Shown here in pieces: positions 55,536 to 64,000 of a stretch of 64,000 nt of DNA (positions are counted from its first letter, which is position 1; every line of letters begins with the position of its first letter). The notes below the pieces were generated by a model. That model ran no database searches. It was not told the DNA's origin and was given only the letters and a program-made list of their open reading frames with translations. The stretch comes from Salvator merianae (Eukaryota; Chordata; Lepidosauria; Squamata; Teiidae): assembly GCA_003586115.2 (NCBI GenBank), contig QVOM02000126.1, positions 56,154,943 to 56,218,942 on the forward strand, in the 5' to 3' direction. The position numbers and the translations under genes were made by a program.

Positions 55536-56798
55536 CACATAAATTGCTCAAAACGTTCTCAGGAAGAACTCCCATTGGCCTTCTACATCTCAGTGGACAC
55601 CAGGAAGAGTGCCTTGTCCCAGTGACCTGGGTTGGATCAGAGTCATTTGCCTTTTGGCTCATTAAGATAAACTCAGCAGACATTTGATTTGGGAATATGG
55701 AAGCACCATGTAATGAACTGCCCATGTTTTGACTGTAAAAAAATATTACAGCCTGAAGAGTGAGATTTAAGAGTGAGGCAATGTATTGAGCACTGAAGTT
55801 GTTGAGGGCTTCAGTTGCGGTCCATTCTTTATTTAATATGTGCCAATCCAGGACAGCTTTGAGAAAACTTAATTCTTTGGCTGACAGGTAACAGAGACTC
55901 AGTGGAGCAGATGTTAGTGATATTGGTGGAGCAGGTAGCGTGGATGAGTGCAGCTGGAAGCCATTCCCCCCACTAAAAGCTGATTTGTGAGTCTTCTTGG
56001 AAGTTCACATGGCATGGGCAAACCCTCCTTTGTTCTAAGTCGGATCAAAGCTCATGGACCAGCTTTCAGGGGGCGGGGGGCTTCTGGCTGCACTTACTGA
56101 TGCCAGCCATAGTTGCTAAAATGCTTCACTAAAGTTGTGATTGGTGGAGCCTCCAGGATGCATATAACATTTTTTTCCTATGTCAATCTATCCCCAGTAA
56201 AGAAAATGCAAATTGTGCTACTGGTTGGTGTGTCTCAGTGCTACTGGGTGTACAGGTCCAGTTTTCTGACTGTTGCCTATCGCAATACATTGAAGATCAT
56301 ATGCAAGCATTTCCATGGATTGTGGAGCAGGTTGTGATATAGCTGGTAGAGAGTCAGGGCCATGTGGGATGTGTATCCTGGCCTACTCGAGCACCTGGCT
56401 TTAGTTTCATTGCAACTTAGAGGTGGATCCATCCTCAGAATTAAGATATGCCCTTGTTATAGTTGCTAAAAGTTTGGTTTCAGACTCTGCACTGGACAGA
56501 GCTAATAGAATGCTGTGTAAATTCACCACAGCCAAAAATAATAGACATTTTATGAGGCCATGTAAAAGTCACATTTTGTAGGTGTCAAAACCATCCATGG
56601 TGACGTTTATATTATTTGAAGGAATTTCAAAGTACAATAGGAGCTCCACCAATGGCTTCAAATTAGAGGGGAGTTTGACTAGATGTTAGGAATGTTATTC
56701 AAAATATTTTAGGAGCATCTCAGGGACAGTGCATTTCCGCAATCAGCTGAAGACTGGATTAGATGACATCTGGGGTCACTTCAAACTCTATGATTGTA

Positions 56799-57235
56799 GG
56801 CCCCTTTCTGCCCTTCCCTATGGCTAATTTGGATCAGTGGGTCTGGATGAACCTGGACCACTGATCCAGATGATGAAAAGGTGTGGGGAGGATCAGTGCC
56901 ATCTACACACAACATAACTACGAAGTTTTCATGAGCTTTGCGGCCACACCCCCATGCTTCCGGAGGCTAGGAACAAAAGTAGTCCTGAACACGGGAGGCA
57001 TGCATCTGCACACTTCCTGTGTTCCAGATCAGGTCTGCTGGTCCACTGGTAATCCTGATTAATCAGGACTACCAGTGATCCGGATTAAGGGCCTCCTTAA
57101 TCTGGATCACGTTCTATCTCACGCAGATAGAGCGGACCAGTGGGAGGTGTGTGGCCTCATAATGTGCAGAGCTACAAGGCTTAGAAATTTACTACACTGG
57201 TCCCAGTCTAGATTAAGGGTCCATGCAGAAAGGCC
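56799..57235. mobile_element. MITE, GGGCCTTTCTGCAC family
   Basis: The left end is GGCCCCTTTCTGCCCTTCCC and the right end (reverse complement) GGCCTTTCTGCATGGACCC. Flanking triplets are GTA and TTA. Interior words GATCAGTGGGTCTGGATGAA and GGCTAGGAACAAAAGT match the 45864 copy. Confidence 0.7.
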
Positions 57236-57349
57236 TTAGATTCTTGTAATTCAGTTAGACACATTGCTTAGCTGGCTTTATAACAAATGTTTAACTAAAA
57301 ATATATTTTATATGTATCTATATCTATATCTAGATATATATGAGTTTGC

Positions 57350-57490
57350 TCCATGTTGTTAGGAGATGTCTATAGGTCATTGGTAAAGCAACAGCCTGGA
57401 AAACAGAGGGTTACAGGCTTAATCCCTGATGTCTTCCTAGAAGTAGGCACAGCAAGCCAAGGAGATTGCATAGATGTGTCCAGGAAGTCA
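57350..57490 (+). repeat. tRNA-derived SINE remnant
   Basis: TATAGGTCATTGGTAAAGCA (A-box side), GGTTACAGGCTTAATCCCTG (B-box side) and GATGTGTCCAGGAAGTCAGC follow the order of the SINE at 33885 and are clearly decayed. Confidence 0.5.
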
Positions 57491-57648
57491 GCTACCCCTC
57501 AGTTTCAAGTGTGGTCAAAATTTGCTTTCTTCCCATATGTTTTCCCCCCATCCTTCAATTTCAAGTGACTTAGGTTTAAGGGCAAACTGAAGCTTAAATA
57601 ATACTTGCTTAACATTTACGTTCACTGTAATTGCCTTTTGAATACAGA

Positions 57649-57678
57649 TATGAATGAATGAATGAATGAATGAATGAA
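57649..57678 (+). repeat. (ATGA)n microsatellite
   Basis: Seven tandem ATGA units. Confidence 0.9.
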
Positions 57679-58034
57679 GGGAAAAGTCTGGAACACTTTG
57701 AAATAGTTTTGCTTATTACATGTAAAGTTTATAATTTGAGATAATTTTTTATAACAATGTCTATTGCAATATTTCATCAATATAATGCAATACAACAATA
57801 AACTGATTATTAAACTTACTGTGAAAGATATAATTGCAGATCAGTACAAAATAAAAAGAACAACTATAAGCAATTATTGGTCATTGGGCAAAGAATGGGA
57901 GGTAGTTCAGAGCTGAAGTGCAATTAATGGTCATCTAACCATAACGTTAAGATATGCTTTGGGAGCAAATAGTGATCTTCTAATGACACTGTCATGTATG
58001 CTATCCTTTGGAGAACATGTTTTTGGCACTAAGG

Positions 58035-58744
58035 GTGCCTACTAGGGGTGTGCACGAAGCTTCGTGCCGTTCGATTTTCGTTCGAATTTCGTGATTTCGT
58101 TCCCTTCGCGTCGAATGCGAAGGGCAACAGAAATCACGAAATTCAAATTGTGAAGGTCCCTCAATTTTCGCTGCATTTCGGGACCTTCGCAATTTGCCAC
58201 TGTGTCATCCCCCTAGTCTGTCAGCGCGCGCGCTGATAGAGTAGGATGAATCAGGCAGCCAGCGAGCGGAAGAGGAGAAAACGAGAAGGGAGGGATTCCC
58301 TTCCCGTTGATTTTTCTTCTCTTCCGATCGCTGTCTCACCCCCCTAGGCTGTCAGCACGCGCGCTGACAGAGTAGGGTGAATCAGGCAGCAAGCGGGAGA
58401 GGAGGAAGGAAACTCAACGCGAAGGGAGGGATTCCCTTCGCACTGATTTCCCTCCTCTCCCGCTCGCTGTCTCATTCCCCCTAGTCTGTCAGTCGCATGC
58501 GCACACTGACAGACTGGGGGGGAATGAGAGAGAGGCGAGCGCCATCGGAAACAGAGAAATCAAGACAAAGGATCTTTCTGTCGCCTTGATTTCTCTGCTT
58601 CCGGTCGCGGTGAAAATTTTCGCCGCGAAGATGAAGGGCTTCATTTTCGCACATATTTTTTCGTGCAAAAACGAAGCCCTGTAGCTTCACAGGAATGTGA
58701 AGCGAAAGGGGAAAAGTGCCGTCGTGCACACCCCTAGTGCCTAC
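58035..58744. mobile_element. hAT MITE with internal inverted and tandem repeats
   Basis: The 694-bp element at 58043-58736 has TIRs TAGGGGTGTGCACGAAGC and (reverse complement) TAGGGGTGTGCACGACGG. It lies between perfect 8-bp copies GTGCCTAC (58035-58042, 58737-58744). Inside, a unit of about 130 bp (CTGTCAGCGCGCGCGCTG, then GAAGGGAGGGATTCCCTTC, then a CGCTGTCTCACCCCCCTAG-type end) occurs twice, with a third partial copy. Each unit contains self-complementary segments. No transposase frame is present. Confidence 0.92.
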
Positions 58745-59039
58745 AGATGGCAGAAGGCAATTTTTGGATCTTCTTTATATTGCCTCTTGCCACTGCTGCC
58801 AGATGGTAAGAGCCAATTCCAGCTTCTTACCTCCAGCTGGTGGTTCTTCATGTTACTGTTCCTGGTCAAAATACCTGGATGTCAGCTAAGCACCCGCCCA
58901 CTTCCATTTGTATTTTTCCTGTGCTTGGTTTGCATCCTGGTATTTTGACCAGGAACAGTAATGCAAAGAGCTGCCAAACAGAAATAAGGGGTTGGTGTCG
59001 GTGCTGGATTTTCTCTAATACCAATGTTTTGAATTCCCG

Positions 59040-59160
59040 ATCAACTGACCCAGGATTATATTGGGACTCTCACGGATTTGTGTGGCATTCACAGAATTGT
59101 CTCAGGAGAATCGTGAGGTTTTACCCACATCTGGAGGCACCCAGATGTTGGTGTAACAGC
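59040..59160. repeat. Unclassified dispersed repeat, copy 3
   Basis: CCAGGATTATATTGGGACTC and TGTGGCATTCACAGAATTG resemble the strings at 2080 and 54700. GTTTTACCCACATCTGGAGG follows, comparable with ACCATGTCTGGAGGCC at 2166. Confidence 0.4.
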
Positions 59161-60089
59161 AATACAGTCATTCCATGTACAATGTTGGTTCAATTTTGGC
59201 TTTGCATTTTCAGCAGTGATTTTTCCAATGTAGTTTCCTATTGTGTGGTTTAGTACTATACAATGTGGGTCACATTTTACCAACTATATATGAGTGAAAT
59301 TGAGCCACATAAAAAGGGTGACTTTTGTGATATAGTGCTGAAAAGGATCTAGATTTTAACAAATAGTTTTCCAAAGACAATCATTTGGGAAAACTGGGAT
59401 ATCCCCAGGGAACCCCAAACTGAGATTACAGGGAAGATGGTTTCACTTAGGTATAATGACACAAGATGTGCTTTATCTGTCACAGTCACCTGGGTGTACC
59501 TTTGTCAAATCTCTTTGTACTTTGGAAGGATCAGCCCCCCATATTCGCATCTTACAGAAGACAGTGCATTTCCCTGTCCCAAATGGCAGATTTTGTTCCA
59601 AGAGCCATTGAAATGACTCGGTGCTGCTTGCATTAGCTCTCCTTCAGGATAAATATCTGTCCTGACCAGAATAATAAGAGCCAAAGGAGTCAAGGTTCCT
59701 TGTCAGTGACACTGTCTCAGCTCAATGAGTGTAAAATATTGCTGCCCTAGAGTGGTGAGATCACTTGTTATCAATGTCCCTCAGATTATCAGTTTAGAGA
59801 AGTTCTAGATGAAAGAGCTGATGAAGGCCCACACTTAGTTCAGCTGCCAGTTATTTTATCCTTGAGCTCTGCTGTGCATTGGCTTGCTAAAGAACTTGAC
59901 TGTTCAACCTCTGTCCTCATGGGAAGGCAACCATTCATTTATTCAGTGTGACTAAACTTCTAGAGAACCTGTGTGTTTTGGTCTTGAGTCCCACTGCTCT
60001 CAAGATTCATATTCCTCACAGATAGGAGAGATAGTTATCCTCCATTTTTTCTCCTTTAGTTCCTATATTCTAGCATTGTGTTTTGTTCT

Positions 60090-60694
60090 GAGGCTGCATT
60101 CACATGGAGTTTTTTTAAAAAAGCACCTCTGATGCAACTTAGGCTGTGAACAGACACAGCAAAACAAACCCCATCTCTGAGGTGACTCAGGTACAGCTTT
60201 GAGATGGGATTGTTCACACATCAGTCTGCCCCTTCCCCCTCTCATGTACTAGAAAAGGTGGATTATAGAAGATTTGGGAACACAAGTGCTACATACTGGG
60301 CCTGTTTGCACTTAACTTATAGTGAGTGTCTGCACGCTCACTAGAGAAATGTATCCACCTCTCGTGGAGATCCTAGCGATCAGGAGTGACTACAGCCACT
60401 CCTGACTGCTACTAGCTGTGGAGCACAAAATTGTGCTCCACAGCTTATCCAGGAGCAGCTGGACTACTTTGTCTGCTGTCTTTCTGAGGTGCCTCTGAGG
60501 TGCCTCTTTTGTTATGCCTTTAGAAATGGTTCAGAGGTGGCTGGAAGGTGGGATTGCTGTCAGGTCAGTCTGCTCCTCCCCTCTCTCATGAACATTCTAG
60601 GCTAGAGAAGGTGAATTAGAGATGGGATGAGAATAAGAGGGCCACACACTATCCTCTCTAAGGTGCTTTTGCTACATGTGAATTCACCCTAAGA
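60090..60694. mobile_element. Diverged MITE with a nested GGGCCTGTTTGCAC element
   Basis: GGCTGCATTCACATGGAG on the left pairs with (reverse complement) GGGTGAATTCACATGTAGC on the right. The block repeats AGGTGCTT/AAGCACCT and CTCTGAGGTG words. A partial copy of the GGGCCTGTTTGCAC family (60298 to about 60480, with TGTGGAGCACAAAATTGTG) lies inside, so that insertion is younger. Confidence 0.5.
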
Positions 60695-61282
60695 AGGATG
60701 TGGACCCGGGGCACCTGTCTCATTATGAATTACTTCATATGCTGTGCAGATATAAAGTAGTATCCCTTTGGTGATTACCAGGTGTATCTGGAGAGTGGAT
60801 TCTTTGAAGACCTTAAGCACTGTTAGCTGATCCATAGTTTCAAGGTGTTGCTGTGCTACAACATACAGGAGCCCTAGTCAGTCTGGCAGATGGCAAGGCA
60901 TGATGGAACTTGTAGTTCAGGAGCTCTTATCTCCAGAATATTTCTGTCATCACCTAGACCTCCTTCTAGCCTGTAGACCCAGAAAGTGCCATTTCTCCCT
61001 GTGAAGGAGTAGAAATCATCAATCTCAAGCCACACTATCACAAGTAAAGACTGCCTGAGAGAGCACTGAATTCTCCATATTATTGTATTTTGTCTCCTTT
61101 CTCACGCTGTTGACTCTGAAACCTGATTACCTTATAAGTAGAAGCCTCCTGTGCCTTCAATTGTATTTCTCCCAGATGCTACTATAGCTGGCATGTTGTA
61201 GCTTTTTCATTTTTTCTGTGCTATATTGGGTGTTGCACAAGCGATTTTTCCCTTTTTGCTGCAGTATGGATATATATATTCC

Positions 61283-61350
61283 AATAAAGTTTCCACAATT
61301 TTATACTAGTAAATGTGTCAAATCTTCCTTCGTTATTTGTCTGTGTTCTA
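61283..61350 (+). terminator. Candidate polyadenylation site
   Basis: AATAAA at 61283-61288 is followed within 60 nt by GT/T-rich sequence (TTATTTGTCTGTGTTC). It could end a long HS1BP3 3' UTR or another transcript. The sequence alone does not decide. Confidence 0.35.
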
Positions 61351-62937
61351 GCATACAGCTTTCAAGTACCCTTGCCACATGACTGCACCACGACAGCCCA
61401 GCAGGACTGATGTTGCATAATTTCTTCCATTATATTGAACTCACTGTTCTCTACTAAATCTTAACTAACAGGCTGACAGTGACAAACAATGCCACTATTG
61501 GTATTTCTTCTGGTAGTGCACCTCTGAATCTAGTACTAGCTTTATTTTTATAGCAGAATGACATTCATAATTTAGTTAGGTCATGCTGTTGAAAATAATC
61601 ACACAAGCAGCATTTTTGAGCTTATACATGAAAGCTCAAAATTACATTTTAGCAATGTAATTTCTATAAATAGACTTGTTTTCAATTTTTTTAAGTGTCC
61701 AGGAAGTATATCTTTATTTGAAATATGCTGGGCCCAAGAAAGTATATATATGTGGGCTGACCAACCTGATGTGAGACCCTGTCAGAGTTTCAAGTTGAAA
61801 CAATCCACTTTTTTCAATTAATGAAGAAAGCTGTATTCAAATTCTAACATCCATAATATAAGGTGACTAACTTTGCTCAAAGTGATACTTAACACATTAT
61901 AGCTCAGGATATACTTTCCCTCCCCTGCAGGGATTAAAGCAGTAGCCTTATCTCTCTTCCAATTACAGCAAAACTTTCCCAGCTAAAGAGATGCCCAGTT
62001 CTCACCTCTGGGTCACCGCTGGCTCATCTTTCCCATCATTCCAGATTGCCTAGCATCAATCCCTCCTCCTCCTCCTGTTGACACTTGCAACTTAAACCAT
62101 AGATTTTACAGTTATATGTAGGCTACACCAATCATGTAAGTTACATGGTACCAGATTATGAAATACATAAAACTCCCATAAGCCCCATGGCATTCATATC
62201 AATCCTGACACCTAAGGACTTCCAGATATTTCTAAACTGTATCTGCCATCATTCTTTTTCCTTTGCCAGACAGGTTGAAGCTTAAAGCAGTTGCCCTTCA
62301 GCCACACTTATAGATTCAGAACTTAGCCAGTCCAGACGTAGAAACTTTCTTTTGTCCTTTTCTGATAGTAAGATACCTACGTAGTACAGACTGCTTTTGA
62401 AGATGTTCTGCCATTCCAAAGGACAACTCATTTTTGTTTTCTTTTATATAGAACTTCTCTTGTGTAGACCCAGAACATTTATTAATACCATGCAACAATT
62501 GAACTGTCTATATCCGAACAATTATAATTGAAATCACCTAAGCACACATTTCAGTTTGAGGAGTTGCTTGGTTGTGACTAAAGTTTCGTTAATGTCAGTG
62601 GATTTTTAAATAGCTGGAATTTTCTGTGGATTATGGACTTCAAAATTGATGGAAAGGGGGACCTCAAGGCCCTCACAACCAAGATACCATAAACTATTAG
62701 TTCATTTGGCCATATGTATTGCTGTGAAATCTTTCCTTCCCTATAATTTTCCTGAATGTTTACATTTTTTGCTTTGTACTGATTACTCATCAGGACAAAC
62801 ACACCACAATCATGTACTGCAAAGAGTACCCAAGATCAGCAAAACAAGCAGGGTTCATTGAGCTCTGCTGTTAAAATGCATCAGATGAAATGTATTCTGC
62901 ACTGCATGTTGCTCTCATATTGGCTGAAGCAGTTTCT
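61351..62937. other. Intergenic, nothing recognised
   Basis: No exon, domain-bearing frame or clear repeat was seen. Composition is AT-rich. Confidence 0.5.
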
Positions 62938-63264
62938 TAGGGATGTGCACGAAAAGAAAATGTTGAAAAAAGTGAATCCTGTTATCGGAAAAATGCATCT
63001 TTTGCCTTCGTTTTTGCATTTTTCACATTCGTTTTTCCATTGAAAATGCCATTGAAAATGGCATTTTCATGGTTTAAATATAGCGACAAAGTGCGAAAAT
63101 GCGAGTATTTGAATAATTTCATTTTCACAAAAGAATAGACTTTTTTGTTTTCGATCGAAAACCCGTAAGTGCGAAAAAAGTCATTTTCGTTTCGATGCGA
63201 AAATTTGTGAAAATGAATCTTCAAACGAATTTTTGAATACAAATTGAAATTTGCACATCCCTAG
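62938..63264. mobile_element. hAT-like MITE, TAGGGATGTGCA termini
   Basis: The left end is TAGGGATGTGCACGAAAAG and the right end (reverse complement) TAGGGATGTGCAAATTTC. AGTTTCTT and AGTTTCAA overlap the outer edges, a 6-of-8 match that suggests an 8-bp duplication if the TIR starts at AGGG. The interior is rich in TTTTCGTTT/AAACGAAAA words and has a central inversion (GAAAATGCCATTGAAAATGGCATTTTC). Confidence 0.75.
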
Positions 63265-64000
63265 TTTCAATTTGCTGGGGATAAGTGCCATACATACACA
63301 TATACATATATATTTAGGGATCAATCAAGGGATAAATCTAGCCCTCAAATTAACAAAACTTAGCCATTATTGCTTAAAGTCCACCTTGTTCATATTTTTC
63401 AAAATATGCATTGCCATTTTGGCATCCCTGGAAAAAAAAATCCTCTTTGCAACCTTACACATCACTGGCTTGGAGATAAATTTTTATATTTGATGTTGAT
63501 CACATTGAGCACAATGGGACTTATATGTGAATAGACATAATGTAGTGATAGAAATATAGCTGTATGACAGGGGCAGTGCTCTCTGCCTTCCCCCATCCCT
63601 CAGCAGGCTAATTTTTGCTATTTCAATTAGCTGAGGATGTTAAAGGGTTCTATTTTATTCATTTTATGGAGTATGTTCATTTGTTCACTGTAGTTTGGAG
63701 GGTGCAGCTTCTTTAGAATGATCTTGTGGTTCTCAGTGGAAGACTATCTTAATGAAGATGCTGTATTCATATCTCTATTTATTTATTGAGAGTACAGGTG
63801 CATACACAGCTGTTGAAACTGAATTTGAGTGCACTTACTTCATTCATCTATACAGAGAAAACATTTGTACAGACCAGATTTTTAAAGGGAAAAAAAGGAT
63901 ATTTGAGTGGAAATGGAAGTTGGATTTGGGGGTCTTGCCAATCCATTTCATACTGCAGTCTTAGTTGCAATGTAAATTTTGTCATGTTGGAACCCCAAAT
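63265..64000. other. Intergenic, nothing recognised
   Basis: AT-rich sequence with a short (CA/TA)n stretch near 63293-63312. No supported gene. Confidence 0.5.

Larger units (their letters stand above)
55536..61320 (+). other. HS1BP3: HS1BP3 3' UTR and downstream region (end not certain)
   Basis: Sequence after the stop contains AATAAA at 57797, 57850 and 61283. The 61283 signal has the best context. MITEs, a SINE and a hAT element are inserted, so a UTR running to 61.3 kb would be unusually long. 55.6-56.8 kb and 59.2-60.1 kb show nothing I recognise. Confidence 0.4.

Noticed and set aside
55536..64000. A second downstream gene
   Set aside because: No spliced or long frame with a known domain was seen. 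The small frames here have no family resemblance.

Overview
This window is vertebrate nuclear DNA. It most likely comes from a squamate reptile (lizard or snake). The basis is the repeat mix: CR1 with an (ATTCTATG)n tail, L2 and L1 LINEs, tRNA-derived SINEs ending in (CTT/CTA)n, abundant short DNA transposons, and a Ty1/copia LTR element, a class that is rare in amniotes. The species cannot be fixed from this sequence alone. Coding DNA is a very small fraction of the window.

One host gene is supported: HS1BP3 (HCLS1-binding protein 3), on the + strand. Five coding exons are visible (14144-14351, 17459-17654, 40098-40255, 43194-43329, 55301-55535). They have consensus splice sites and compatible phases, and add up to 933 nt (310 residues plus stop). 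They encode most of the PX domain, an acidic linker, the conserved IFDEE and LGDSLLLP blocks, a Lys/Pro-rich SH3-ligand segment and the conserved C-terminus. The first one or two coding exons were not found and probably lie upstream of base 1. The only other host-type sequence is a decayed TRIM RING/B-box fragment on the - strand near 22.3-22.7 kb.

Layout: 1-14.1 kb is intronic or 5' flanking repeat (a 1.1 kb copy of a dispersed element, an L2 split by a SINE, further SINEs, a Tc1/mariner-like MITE and a GC-rich MITE). 14.1-17.7 kb holds two exons, a truncated L1 and MITEs. 17.7-40.1 kb is a 22.4 kb intron with an L2 split by a 1.27 kb insertion, the TRIM fragment, a long 5'-truncated CR1 with an open RT frame, a second copy of the dispersed element, a GC-rich hAT element and a perfect 67-bp-arm palindrome. 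40-50.5 kb holds two exons and dense MITEs of one or two families whose TIRs resemble GGGCCTTTCTGCAC or GGGCCTGTTCGCAC and which have 3-bp target duplications. 51.1-54.6 kb is a copia-type element with both LTRs and a 5-bp duplication, but no reverse transcriptase. 55.3 kb is the last HS1BP3 exon. 55.5-64 kb is 3' UTR/flank with two hAT MITEs.

I did not find an undescribed gene system. The observations most worth checking are the copia element that kept integrase but lost RT, AP-1/CRE motifs in its LTRs, the perfect palindrome, the MITE families with 3-bp duplications, and a (TG)8 tract against the acceptor of an HS1BP3 exon.
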